Origin: Candidatus Tumulicola scandinaviensis | GTDB taxonomy: Bacteria > Vulcanimicrobiota > Vulcanimicrobiia > Vulcanimicrobiales > Vulcanimicrobiaceae | Assembly (NCBI GenBank): GCA_003140835.1 | Contig: PLLA01000121.1 | Span: 178,735-242,734 of the forward strand | Direction of reading: 5' to 3' | Length of the DNA stretch: 64,000 nucleotides | In this document: positions 9,245 to 17,979 of the stretch, in pieces | Numbering within the stretch: the first letter of the stretch is position 1 | Layout of the letters: each line of letters begins with the position of its first letter | Notes under the pieces: model-generated | Told to the model about the DNA's origin: nothing | The model's database searches: none | The model's input: only the letters and a program-made list of their open reading frames with translations | Position numbers and translations under genes: made by a program

Positions 9245-11256
9245 CACGACTGCCCTTCCACAAATGGTTCGCCCAAACGAACGTCGATCGTCTTGCCCGA
9301 TCGTTCGATTTCGAACTCGTGAGGCTTTCCGTCGTACGCACGCTGTTGGGTTTGATACGTGCCGTATTCCCACCAGTACTTCCCGTCGACCTTGTCGATC
9401 ACGTCGCCGGAGCGCAGACCGGCCGCGTAGGCCGGACCGCCGGCGCGTACGTACGCTCGCATGTTTCCGTCAACGGTTTTAAACATCGAATAGAAGTAGG
9501 TCGGTTTGTCGGCCGGCGTGGCCGCCACGCCGCGATCGAAGAGATTGGTGCTGCGCGTTCGTTCGCTTTGAGCCCAAGCGCGCAAGCGCGCGACGCCGGC
9601 AAGCGCGAGCTCGCGCGCATTCGCCTCCGTCGGCGGCAGTGCCGAAACCGCATGGTCGTGCCACTCGTCGACGATCCACCCGCCGCAATCTTCCAGCCGC
9701 AAACCGACGTCGAAGTCGATCCCCTCGATCAGCGCAAAGGTTGAGGTCGTGACGTAGAGGTAGGCTGCGTAGGGCTTGCGCGAGCAGTCGGCGGAATTCG
9801 GATCCACATCCGTAGCAAACGCGCGCCACGGAACGTCGAGAGCGGCCATGGCCGCACCGGCTGCGGCCCGTCCCAGCGGCGTCGCGTCGTCGCCGACCCC
9901 AATGCGATCGCGCGCCTCGGACGGCGCATACAGTCCGACGGGCGCAGCAGATTCCGCGCGCGCCGGCGGCACGACGGCGGCGAATGCCCGGACTCCGAAC
10001 AAAGCCGGGCACGCCAGCACGACCGCCATCGTCGCCGCAATCGCGACGGCGGTTTGAAACGGCAACGTGCGTTTCGTGATCGTATCGATTGCAACTCCGG
10101 TGAAGTTCGCCACCCATACGTTGGCAGTGTTCGTGGGATCGCAGACGTTCTGAACTTGAACCACCGCCATGATCGCGGCAACCAAAATCACCGGCGGGAG
10201 CGCATGGGTAGTGAGCAGCACCGTAAACACCGCGATGCCTACGCCGAACGGATTGAGCGGACCGCGGTATAGCACCAGCGGGCTTGCCAGCCCGAACACC
10301 GCAACGAATGCGAGGGGATTTCTGGCCCATCCGCCGGCGGCCAGCGGCGCAAGCGCGGCCGCAAACTGCGGCTCCTTCGTCGCAACCAAGAGCATGCCGA
10401 TGCCCATGAATAAGAGTACGGCGGGAGCGACGTCTTCGACGCCGCGGATGGCCGCTGCCAGCAGCGTTTGGACGCCGTCGCGCGGACGCGTCACCAGCAC
10501 CCCGAAGACGGCCGATAGGATAAACGCCGGCGCCGCTTCGACGTGCAACGCATAGTACAGGATCAACGGGAGCACCGGGGTGAGAAGTGCGATCGCCGGT
10601 ACGCCGCGCGCGACCGCGGGGTCGGGTTCCGCGTTGACGGCCCAGGCGGCGTAGCCGCGCTCGCTGCGAAAGGCGACGATCGCGTAGGCGAGCAGGGCGA
10701 TGCCGTCTACGATCGCCAGCACGATGGCATAGCGAACGAGCTGCTGCGGTTCGACGCCAAAATACTTCGTGTAGAAAGTCCAGTTGGCAATATTGAAAAT
10801 GAAGCCCAGCGCGAACGCCATCAGAAACAGCGTCGCCGCGATCGTGCGCGGCACGCCGGTCGTCATCATGATTGGCAAAACGATCGACCCAACCATGATG
10901 ATCGCGCCGAGTCCAGAGAGCGACGTAAACAGCAGCGCGACGACGACGCACAACCCGAGCGCCAGAACGGACGACCGTTCGCCGCCGTATTCGGCGGCCA
11001 GATTGACCATCGCACGCGCGATTCCGGTGTCGAGCGTAACGCGTCCGAGCAGCGCACCGAACACAACCGCGACGTACACCGGCGCGAGGGCAACCGCACC
11101 GCCCGCGACGATCGGGCCAAGGTGGCCGAATCCGACGCCGGCCGCCAGCGACATGGTCACCGCCATCAGCGGCACCGCCAGTAAAGCCGGCAGCCAGCGA
11201 ACGTACATCAGCGCCGCAAAGACCGTGAAGACGATCAGAATGAGGACGGCGCTCAT
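9244..11256 (-). CDS. IT-superfamily-like permease with C-terminal PDZ domain
   Basis: A 670-residue protein joining two modules. Residues 1 to about 430 form roughly twelve hydrophobic segments typical of GntP/CitMHS-like ion transporters, with a re-entrant-like FTSLSGLGAIIM stretch. Residues about 450-590 form a soluble region with an ACA-like composition that I cannot assign. Residues about 595-665 form a PDZ domain (AYVRAGGPAYAAGLRSGDVI, then a strand-rich end). PDZ domains bind C-terminal peptides and are common in periplasmic proteases but unusual on a permease. Gene overlaps on both sides link it to the GH20 enzyme and the dipeptidase, so an organic anion, sugar acid or peptide substrate is likely. 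Confidence 0.8.
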   Translation of the reverse strand: MSAVLILIVFTVFAALMYVRWLPALLAVPLMAVTMSLAAGVGFGHLGPIVAGGAVALAPVYVAVVFGALLGRVTLDTGIARAMVNLAAEYGGERSSVLALGLCVVVALLFTSLSGLGAIIMVGSIVLPIMMTTGVPRTIAATLFLMAFALGFIFNIANWTFYTKYFGVEPQQLVRYAIVLAIVDGIALLAYAIVAFRSERGYAAWAVNAEPDPAVARGVPAIALLTPVLPLILYYALHVEAAPAFILSAVFGVLVTRPRDGVQTLLAAAIRGVEDVAPAVLLFMGIGMLLVATKEPQFAAALAPLAAGGWARNPLAFVAVFGLASPLVLYRGPLNPFGVGIAVFTVLLTTHALPPVILVAAIMAVVQVQNVCDPTNTANVWVANFTGVAIDTITKRTLPFQTAVAIAATMAVVLACPALFGVRAFAAVVPPARAESAAPVGLYAPSEARDRIGVGDDATPLGRAAAGAAMAALDVPWRAFATDVDPNSADCSRKPYAAYLYVTTSTFALIEGIDFDVGLRLEDCGGWIVDEWHDHAVSALPPTEANARELALAGVARLRAWAQSERTRSTNLFDRGVAATPADKPTYFYSMFKTVDGNMRAYVRAGGPAYAAGLRSGDVIDKVDGKYWWEYGTYQTQQRAYDGKPHEFEIERSGKTIDVRLGEPFVEGQS

Positions 11257-13247
11257 GGAGCGATGACCGCGTCGAACGCCGGCAAGGTTTTCGAGCGGAC
11301 GTACCCATCGTAAGTAGCCCGGTAGAATGCGTCGGCATATCGAATGGCGCGCTGCGCTGCGAGATGGTAGCGCTCGAGGTTGGCGGCCAGATGATCGTCG
11401 CGGTTTTCATAGCGCCAGGCTGCGGCGTAGAGCGGGGCCAGTTCTTCGTAGGCGTCCCGCAGCTCCCACATCCAATACCGGCACCAGAACAAATCGCGCA
11501 GCGTCGGCCCGTTCGGATCGTTCGCATGCGCCTGCGCGTCGGCATACATGGCGCGCACCTCGACGGCTATTTGAAATTTTCGAGCCAGCGCGTCGTACCG
11601 GCGCGCCGCCAAGAACATGACGCCGGCCGCGTTGGCATGTAGCGGAGGCCGCGCGAAGTAGAGGGCGGTCTCCACGGCTTCGGCGTCGAGCCGTACCTGC
11701 CGAAGATCCACGTTCGCCATACGAGCGCCGGCCGCTGGATCGAAGGCGTCGGTCCAAAAGAGCGCGTCGGTTCGATCGTATGGCGCCGCCTCGAGCGTTC
11801 GGAGGATCTTCGCGAGCTCCGCGACGTCGCGACTGTAGCGCGAATCGTCGACGCCGAAAAAAGCACTCGGAAAGTCTGCCGAAAACTGCGCCGGCTCGAC
11901 GTCGCCGCTTTGCCACGCCGAGGCGGCCGCATACAACACCGGATACCAGGTGGACTCGAACAGCGTTTCGCCGTCGTCGTGCCACACCGTCTGGAATAAT
12001 CCGAGAACGCGCGCCCGTTTTCCGTCACCGATAAACCGGCGCTCGTTGGCGATCGCCGTATCGATTGCGGGGAAGATCTCGTCCCAGTTACTGGCGCCCG
12101 GAGCGACCATTTGATCGAACCCGCCGCTTGCGATCTTCGCGATGTACGGTTCGAACGTTGCCTCATCGCCATAGTGATAGTTGACGAAGACCGCAGCCGG
12201 GGGAATCAGCTTCATGATGCCGGGATCTTTTTCCACGGCGTCGTCCCACAGCATGATTCGCGCGCCCGACGGCGCGATCAAACGGTTCATCGCCAGAACG
12301 TGATCGGCGAAGGCTTGCGTGAGCCCGCGTCGATCGACGTAGGCGCTGGTTTGCCCCAAGCCCAGGGTCGCCGTCTCGTCGGAGCCTATATGGAAGAACG
12401 GCGGCCGCGGCACCGCCGCGAGTTCTTGCGACACGATGCGGCTGAGATAGTCGGTCGAGAGCGCAGCGTTCGGCGCCAGTAAGAATCCATGCGGCAACTC
12501 GGCGGCCGCCGCGTAGGTCTCCACGCGCAGCGTCCCGTGCATGTGCGCGAACGTCTGTTGCTCGGGTATCAGCGTTACGTGGAACCGGGCGGCATAGGCG
12601 GCGAGTTCCCGTAACTGCTGCGGCGTGATGCCGTCGAGCGGAGCCGGAAGCGGATCGGTCGGACTCACGAAGACGTGCTCCATATACGGCGAGTAGCCGT
12701 TCATTTTCCATGCAGCGATCGTACGGATGCGCTCCTCGAAATAGCGCATGGTCGGCAACGGGCCTCGGGAAACGTCGTCGGAGAGCACTCGCCAGCGTAA
12801 CGCCGGCTGGTCTTCGATTGAAACGCAGGGTACCAGCCATTGCCCGGCCGCCCGCGACGGAAGTTGAGCCAGCGTCATCGCGCCGTAAAACGCGCCGGCG
12901 GCATCGGCGCTTTCGATCAAAGCACGGCCGCTGCGAACCGTCAGGCGATACGCTTGGGACCCTAGCGATGGGTCCCGGCGGACCACCAGAGTTGCCCCGG
13001 CGGCCGTATTCGCGACCCGCACAGCACCGATTCCCAGCGCGCTCCAGCGCTCGTCGAGCTCGATGCGCGCGGCCGGGTCGAACCCGGGCTCGACCGAGCG
13101 CAGCGTACTCGCCGCGATACTACAAGGAAAGCGGCTGACCTGGGCTGGACGCGGGATGAGATGCAGCGGCAACGATTGCGCCGAGACGGGGCCCGCAGGG
13201 GCGACCGCCGCAACCGCGAGGATGCACGCTCGTCCCAAAAGCTTCAC
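11253..13247 (-). CDS. secreted GH20 beta-N-acetylhexosaminidase-like enzyme
   Basis: A 664-residue glycoside hydrolase family 20 protein. After a signal peptide ending at VSA-QS comes a GH20 N-terminal domain (LHLIPRPAQV) and a TIM barrel with PEQQTFAHMH and the catalytic Asp-Glu pair in HIGSDET. The usual GGDE is GSDE here. The family removes terminal N-acetylglucosamine or N-acetylgalactosamine. The GTG at 13247 is chosen because it opens directly onto the signal peptide; the open frame upstream overlaps the divergent FecR gene's promoter. It is the first gene of a five-gene operon. Confidence 0.85.
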   Translation of the reverse strand: MKLLGRACILAVAAVAPAGPVSAQSLPLHLIPRPAQVSRFPCSIAASTLRSVEPGFDPAARIELDERWSALGIGAVRVANTAAGATLVVRRDPSLGSQAYRLTVRSGRALIESADAAGAFYGAMTLAQLPSRAAGQWLVPCVSIEDQPALRWRVLSDDVSRGPLPTMRYFEERIRTIAAWKMNGYSPYMEHVFVSPTDPLPAPLDGITPQQLRELAAYAARFHVTLIPEQQTFAHMHGTLRVETYAAAAELPHGFLLAPNAALSTDYLSRIVSQELAAVPRPPFFHIGSDETATLGLGQTSAYVDRRGLTQAFADHVLAMNRLIAPSGARIMLWDDAVEKDPGIMKLIPPAAVFVNYHYGDEATFEPYIAKIASGGFDQMVAPGASNWDEIFPAIDTAIANERRFIGDGKRARVLGLFQTVWHDDGETLFESTWYPVLYAAASAWQSGDVEPAQFSADFPSAFFGVDDSRYSRDVAELAKILRTLEAAPYDRTDALFWTDAFDPAAGARMANVDLRQVRLDAEAVETALYFARPPLHANAAGVMFLAARRYDALARKFQIAVEVRAMYADAQAHANDPNGPTLRDLFWCRYWMWELRDAYEELAPLYAAAWRYENRDDHLAANLERYHLAAQRAIRYADAFYRATYDGYVRSKTLPAFDAVIAP

Positions 13248-13332
13248 GGTGCTGCGCGTTAGTCGTGCCGGAATCACCTTCCCGCCGGTGCTCGGGGAGG
13301 CTCCGAGCGTGCGAGCGCTAAAAAGGCGGATT

Positions 13333-14139
13333 ATGAACGTCCGTCGCGTCCTCGTACCCGTCGGGATTGCCGTTTTGGTATTGGCCGCGGGCGCACCCTC
13401 GTACGCCGTCGACGATAAGCAGTTGCAAAGCCAGAAGGGCAACGTTTCGTACCAAGTGCCCGACGGCAAGCCCGTCACGCTGAGCGTCAACGCAACCATC
13501 GGCATCGCCGATAAAGACTACGCGATCACCGGCGGCTCGTCGCTCGCGCAAGTGCTCCTCCCCGACAGCTCGCGCGTGCTGGTCGGCTCGGACACGAAAG
13601 TGCAGCTGGCATTTTTTAACCAGGCTCAGATCGCCACCGCCAAGTTCGTGGTTTACGAAGGGCGGGTCCGTTTTGCCGTTCGCCACCCGCAAGGCGCGCA
13701 AGCGAACTATACGTTTGCAACGCCGACGGGCAGCGTGGGCGTTCGGGGAACCCAAGGCGATATCGAATACGATGCGGACGGCAATCTTCGCGTCAACGTT
13801 TACGAGCTCTGCGACCCAAACTCGCCAGTCCTCGTCACGACCAGGGGCGGCAAAATATTCAAGATTGCGGCCGGTCAATCGCTGCTCGCGCACATCGTCA
13901 ACGGCATCGTGCAAGCACAACTTCAGCAACTCACGCAGCAGCTGATCGGACAGTTTTCAGGCGATTTCGGTATTCCGACAAGTTGGGACGCCGCCAAGGG
14001 CGAGGTTGTAGGCTACGCGGGCAGCGCCGTCAACAACGTCACCGGCGGTTACGGCAACGAAGTCGTCTCCAGCATTGGCTCGATGTTCAAGAAGAAAGCG
14101 ACGCCGAGTCCGGCGCCGACCAAATCCACCTGTAACTAG
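13333..14139 (+). CDS. FecR-domain secreted protein
   Basis: A 268-residue exported protein with a signal peptide (cleavage after SYA) and a FecR domain: a GSSLAQVLLPDSSRVLVGSDTK core and a second conserved segment TPTGSVGVRGTQGD. Such proteins bind or sense at the cell surface; in this single-domain form without an N-terminal anti-sigma part they are probably structural or regulatory extracellular proteins. The start at 13333 follows an AGGCGG ribosome binding site. It is divergent from the GH20 operon and overlaps the next gene's end by four bases. Confidence 0.85.
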   Translation: MNVRRVLVPVGIAVLVLAAGAPSYAVDDKQLQSQKGNVSYQVPDGKPVTLSVNATIGIADKDYAITGGSSLAQVLLPDSSRVLVGSDTKVQLAFFNQAQIATAKFVVYEGRVRFAVRHPQGAQANYTFATPTGSVGVRGTQGDIEYDADGNLRVNVYELCDPNSPVLVTTRGGKIFKIAAGQSLLAHIVNGIVQAQLQQLTQQLIGQFSGDFGIPTSWDAAKGEVVGYAGSAVNNVTGGYGNEVVSSIGSMFKKKATPSPAPTKSTCN

Positions 14140-14549
14140 GGAACCTCGGCGGCCGGCGTCCCGCCGGTCACCGCATCCCGCCCGTCGAGCGCGGCGCTGA
14201 CGTCATCGAGATAGCCCGGCAACGCGGCGACGTCGATTGACTGCGCGCGCTCGGCAACCTCGACGGCCCGCACATCGGCCGCAGCCATCGCACTGGCATC
14301 CAACTTCGCACGCGCTCCATCTTCAAAGACCTTATAGACCGCCGGATTCGCGAATCCAGCGCGAATCAACATGTCGCCGATCCGCGCGCCGACTGCCGCG
14401 TCGAGCGGTTGCAGGCGTTGCTGCAGTCCAGCGACGGCCTCGCCGACGTACGAGCGGACGAACTCATCCGAGCGCCAGCGGGACACGTCGTCCGCGTAAC
14501 CAGGGAAATCCTGAATCTTGCCCTTCAAGAACTCCAGCGGTTGCTCCAT
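14136..14549 (-). CDS. hypothetical helical protein
   Basis: A 137-residue soluble, mostly helical and acidic protein that I do not recognise. The core is EFLKGKIQDFPGYADD, then SYVGEAVAGLQQRL, and a second DVAALPGYLDDV that echoes the first FPGYADDV, suggesting an internal duplication. The ATG at 14549 is preferred; the longer frame reads through a repetitive intergenic stretch. It converges with the FecR gene. Confidence 0.6.
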   Translation of the reverse strand: MEQPLEFLKGKIQDFPGYADDVSRWRSDEFVRSYVGEAVAGLQQRLQPLDAAVGARIGDMLIRAGFANPAVYKVFEDGARAKLDASAMAAADVRAVEVAERAQSIDVAALPGYLDDVSAALDGRDAVTGGTPAAEVP

Positions 14550-14599
14550 GCGATTTGTGCTACGACGCCCGCGCCGGCAGTGCCTGGGCTCTCGCCCCA

Positions 14600-14783
14600 T
14601 GTCATCTGAGCGCAGCGAGCGCAGCTCGCGCAGTCGAAGGACCCGCTTTAACACAAACCGCATCCGGCCTCCGCTCCGCGTCCATAGCCCCTCCGGTTAG
14701 CACGTCGTTCGAGTCAAGCATCCTTCGACTACGCGCCTTCGGCGCTCCGCTGAGGATGACAAGAGCGCTCCGCTCAGGATGAC
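14600..14783. repeat. REP-like palindromic intergenic repeats
   Basis: Two related palindromic units flank a short spacer. The left unit (about 14600-14643) reads GTCATCTGAGCGCAGCGAGC and ends CAGTCGAAGGACC. The right unit (about 14718-14783) contains CATCCTTCGACTACGCGCCT followed by two copies of GCTCCGCTcAGGATGACAA. Such units are typical of dispersed bacterial REP elements between genes. The last bases overlap the end of the sirtuin gene. Confidence 0.6.
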
Positions 14784-15493
14784 AACGCGTTTACGATGCG
14801 CGGCAACTCGCGCGCGGCCGGTCCGCGCAGCACGAAATCGACGCCGGCGCTGATCGGGGTTTCCTCGAGGTTGATTTCGGCAACGTAGGCGCTTGCGTTG
14901 TATCGGGTTGCGAGCGCGGCAGCCGGGTACACGACCGCGCTGGTACCGACGACGAGAATCACGTCGGCGCGCGACGCCGCTCGCTCGGCTTGCAGCCACG
15001 CTCCGCGAGGAAGCGGTTCGCCGAACCACACGATGTCGGGGCGCATTCGGCCGCCACATTCGTGTTCGATCTCGTCGAGTGGAAGGCCCGACGCGTCGAG
15101 CGGGCGGCGCGCGTCGCAACTCGAGCAACGAGCCTCGCGAAGGTTTCCGTGGAGTTCCAGGAGGTTGCGCGATCCCGCTCGCTTGTGGAGTGAATCGACG
15201 TTTTGTGTCGCCAGCGTGAAGTCGGCACAGAGCGTCTCCAGGTGTGCCAAAGCGTAGTGACCGGCGTTCGGACTCGCGCGGCGGTGCGCCGCAAGACGCT
15301 GGTTGTACCAGCTCCAAACGAGCACCGGATCGCGAGCGAATCCGGCGGGCGACGCAAGCTCCTCGACGCGATGGTCGTGCCACAAGCCGCCGGTGCCGCG
15401 AAAAGTCGGTAATCCGCTTTCCGCCGAGATGCCCGAGCCCGTTAACGCCAAAATGCAGCGCGCGCGCCGCAACCTCGTCACCAGTTCCTCCAT
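14774..15493 (-). CDS. class III sirtuin, NAD-dependent protein deacylase
   Basis: A 239-residue Sir2-family deacylase. The NAD-binding motifs GSGISAESGLPTFRG (19-33) and TQNVDSLHKRAG, the catalytic His in ELHGN (H115) and a zinc-site CSSC (C123, C126) are present. A YxxR signature (Y63, R66) marks the desuccinylase/demalonylase subgroup. The second zinc pair appears incomplete: only C146 is seen in EHECGG where two Cys are expected. It acts in the cytoplasm on acylated lysines. It is divergent from the ECF sigma gene. Confidence 0.9.
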   Translation of the reverse strand: MEELVTRLRRARCILALTGSGISAESGLPTFRGTGGLWHDHRVEELASPAGFARDPVLVWSWYNQRLAAHRRASPNAGHYALAHLETLCADFTLATQNVDSLHKRAGSRNLLELHGNLREARCSSCDARRPLDASGLPLDEIEHECGGRMRPDIVWFGEPLPRGAWLQAERAASRADVILVVGTSAVVYPAAALATRYNASAYVAEINLEETPISAGVDFVLRGPAARELPRIVNALSS

Positions 15494-15559
15494 ACGGACC
15501 TACGTTCGCGACCCAAGGCGGAAGAATCCGCCGAAGCCCGGCGGCCGTTAGGGGAGCGT

Positions 15560-16141
15560 ATGGCCGGCCGAGGGCACGGCCTCCGCAACGCGAAACGTAG
15601 GGAGGTGACCGACGACGCGGACGTGTTGATGGCGCTAGTCCGGGAGCAGGACGCCGATGCATTTGAATTGCTCTACGACACCCATCACCGGCTCGTCTAT
15701 GGCGTCGCGCTGAGAATCCTGGGCGACGCCGGTGCAGCCGAGGACGTAACGCAAGCGGTCTTTCTCAAAGTGTGGAACTCACCCAATCTCTTTCGTGGCG
15801 GCAACTTTGCGGCGTGGATCGTTCGTGTGACCCGAAATCGCGCATTGGACGTGCTGCGAGGTCGCGCCGTGCGTAACGAGACCGAGCTTCCCGAAGCCCT
15901 GCCCGAAAACGAAGACATGGAGGAGGCCGCCTTTGCGCGGCTCGACGCCGAGCGGGTGCGGAGGGCGCTCGCGTCGCTGCCGTCGGAGCAGCGCGAGCCG
16001 ATCGAACTCGGCTTTTTCGGCGGCATCACCCACGAGGAAATCGCGCGCCGCTCGAATACGCCTCTAGGAACGATTAAAACGCGGATACGTTCGGGCTTGC
16101 GAAAGCTCCGCGCCGCGCTCGACGAGGCGGTGACCGCATGA
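15560..16141 (+). CDS. ECF sigma-70 family RNA polymerase sigma factor
   Basis: A 193-residue ECF sigma factor. Region 2 (about residues 35-105, FELLYDTHHRLVYGVALRIL through AAWIVRVTRNRALDVLR) and region 4 (about 130-188, with THEEIARRSNTPLGTIKTRI as the helix-turn-helix) are both clear. The start follows an AGGGGAG ribosome binding site. Its stop overlaps the start of the anti-sigma gene by four bases (ATGA), a standard arrangement that couples the pair. Confidence 0.93.
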   Translation: MAGRGHGLRNAKRREVTDDADVLMALVREQDADAFELLYDTHHRLVYGVALRILGDAGAAEDVTQAVFLKVWNSPNLFRGGNFAAWIVRVTRNRALDVLRGRAVRNETELPEALPENEDMEEAAFARLDAERVRRALASLPSEQREPIELGFFGGITHEEIARRSNTPLGTIKTRIRSGLRKLRAALDEAVTA

Positions 16142-16935
16142 GCCGGCGCTTTGAGCCTCCCCACGACGTGCTCGACGACGTCGCGGTGTACGCTTTGGGT
16201 GCGTTACCGCCGGCCGATGCGCGGCGCGTGCGCGAGCATTTGAGCTCGTGCGAGGCATGCGCGCAGGAATACGCTCGTTTACGGCCGGCCGCGGCGCTGA
16301 TCGGGCTCTCGGCCGAAACGCCCGGCGACGATGCGCGCAACTGTCCGAGCACGCTTCTCAAACCGCGGATCATGGCGCAAGTGCGTTCTGGAAAACCTCG
16401 CAGCGACGGACGCTCGGCCGCCGCGTCGCCCGCCAAACGCGTCCCTACGTGGCCGGCGTATCTCGTGGCGGCGGCCTGCGTGGCCATAGCGATCATTTCG
16501 TCGATGTGGAACGTCGCGCTTACCGGCCAGCTCAAACAAACGCAAAGCGAACTTGCCCGAGCGTCGCAACGCTCGAGTTCGTTGGCGGGTGCCCTTGCCG
16601 ACGAGCGTAGCACTATCTCGGACCTTCTCGGAAGCGACGCCAAGCGTTACGTGCAGAACAACGGTGAAGTGGTGACGCGCGGAAGCCGCGCATACATCGC
16701 CATGCACGACCTCCCTCAACCGCCTCGCGGCAGAGTCTACCAAGCGTGGACTTTGCCCAAGGGTACGACGAAGATGGTCCCGTCTTTGACCTTCGTGCCG
16801 GACGCACACGGCGTTGCAGTGATCGCGCTTCCACCCGACGCGCGCACGACCGCCGCGGTCGCCGTCAGCGTCGAGCCCGAAGGCGGCAGCAAACAACCGA
16901 CTACGAAACCGATTCTCGTCGTTCCCTTAACGTAA
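16138..16935 (+). CDS. RskA-type anti-sigma factor
   Basis: A 265-residue single-pass membrane protein. The N-terminus has the zinc-binding anti-sigma motif (H-x3-C-x2-C in HLSSCEACAQEY), then one membrane segment (about residues 103-122, LVAAACVAIAIIS), a short coiled coil, and an RskA-like C-terminal domain (YIAMHDLPQPPRGRVYQAWT) outside the membrane. It should hold the sigma factor encoded just upstream inactive until an envelope signal arrives. Confidence 0.9.
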   Translation: MSRRFEPPHDVLDDVAVYALGALPPADARRVREHLSSCEACAQEYARLRPAAALIGLSAETPGDDARNCPSTLLKPRIMAQVRSGKPRSDGRSAAASPAKRVPTWPAYLVAAACVAIAIISSMWNVALTGQLKQTQSELARASQRSSSLAGALADERSTISDLLGSDAKRYVQNNGEVVTRGSRAYIAMHDLPQPPRGRVYQAWTLPKGTTKMVPSLTFVPDAHGVAVIALPPDARTTAAVAVSVEPEGGSKQPTTKPILVVPLT

Positions 16936-16939
16936 GAGG

Positions 16940-17767
16940 TTGCTCAGCCGGATACGCATCGAACGGATCTCGCCGGCGACGGAACCGGCCGCGCTCGAAT
17001 ACCTCTCGCAAGCTCCCTACGACAACGTTTTTCTCAACTATCTGGTGCGTTTCGATCGCGCGCCGGCGGCGCGTCAGAATCTCGTCGTTGCCGTCGAAGA
17101 CAGCCGCATCGCCGGCGTTGCGTACTTTGGCCGGCAACTCGTGCTGGCTTGCGAACCGCACGCGTTGGCGGCGTTCGCCGACCACGCCAAGCGGCATTGC
17201 GGCGATCGCATGATTGTCGGGCCCCGATCGACGGTCCGCGCCTTCTGGGATTTGGTGCGCGCGTGGCATTCTCGGCCGCGCCTGGTGCGCGATCGCCAAC
17301 TGGTCATGGCGATCGATCGCAACCGCCTGCGGCCGTATCCATGCAACGTTACGGTACGCCGCGCACGCAACGACGAATGGGGAGCGGTCGTCGAAAGCTC
17401 GGCGCAGATGATCGAACACGAACTGGCGTACGATCCGCGCCGGACGTCGCCCGATTTCGTTCCGACGGTGCGCGAAATGATCGAACGCGATCGGTGGTGG
17501 GTCGGCGAATCGGATGGACAACTGTGTTTCTTCTGCAGCGTGGGCCCGTGGTGCGATCGCACCGCTCAGTTGCAAGGCGTGTGGACGCCGCCCGAGTTGC
17601 GCGGGCGGGGACTGGCTACCGCTTCGCTCGCCGCCATCTGTGACCGGCTCCTGGAGACTTCGCCGACGCTGTCGCTGCACGTCAACGATTTTAACGCTCC
17701 CGCAATTGCGCTTTACCGGCGGGTCGGCTTCGAGCACGCATCCGACTATCAGACGATGTTGTTCTAG
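16940..17767 (+). CDS. GNAT acetyltransferase with DUF4081-like N-terminal domain
   Basis: A 275-residue protein with an N-terminal GNAT-like domain of the DUF4081 type (about 1-130) and a C-terminal catalytic GNAT domain (about 140-275). The acetyl-CoA motif is WTPPELRGRGLATASLAAIC, followed by the family's late LHVNDFNAPAIALYRRVGF. The substrate is unknown. The best start is a TTG at 16940, four bases after the anti-sigma stop, so it probably belongs to the same transcript; a later start cannot be excluded. Confidence 0.82.
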   Translation: MLSRIRIERISPATEPAALEYLSQAPYDNVFLNYLVRFDRAPAARQNLVVAVEDSRIAGVAYFGRQLVLACEPHALAAFADHAKRHCGDRMIVGPRSTVRAFWDLVRAWHSRPRLVRDRQLVMAIDRNRLRPYPCNVTVRRARNDEWGAVVESSAQMIEHELAYDPRRTSPDFVPTVREMIERDRWWVGESDGQLCFFCSVGPWCDRTAQLQGVWTPPELRGRGLATASLAAICDRLLETSPTLSLHVNDFNAPAIALYRRVGFEHASDYQTMLF

Positions 17768-17782
17768 CCGCCGCCGAACTGC

Positions 17783-17953
17783 TTACAGCTTTCGGTGTAT
17801 GGATTCCACGCCGGATTCGACTTTGGCCGCTCCCCTGCGAAACAGACCGGCGATCCACGAACAGGTCGCATAGATGCCGATCATTGCGAATACCAGAAGG
17901 ACGACGAAGATCCATGCGGCAGTTGCCGCCAGGTGAACGAGTTCGTTTCCCAT
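17783..17953 (-). CDS. small single-pass membrane protein
   Basis: A 56-residue protein starting MGNELVHLAATAAWIF, with one strongly hydrophobic segment (about residues 12-37) and a basic, amphipathic C-terminal tail. It lies 26 bases downstream of the GMC oxidoreductase on the same strand. No family is recognised and no clear ribosome binding site is visible, so it may be translationally coupled. The composition is clearly that of a membrane protein, which supports it being real. Confidence 0.5.
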   Translation of the reverse strand: MGNELVHLAATAAWIFVVLLVFAMIGIYATCSWIAGLFRRGAAKVESGVESIHRKL

Positions 17954-17979
17954 GCACGACGTGTTGGCCGCTTTCGGTC

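Noticed and set aside
4898..11545. Long open frames on the strand opposite the HyuA to permease operon (for example 4898-5779 and 9479-11545)
   Set aside because: They are Arg-rich antisense or alternative-frame shadows typical of GC-rich genes and have no motifs or ribosome binding sites.
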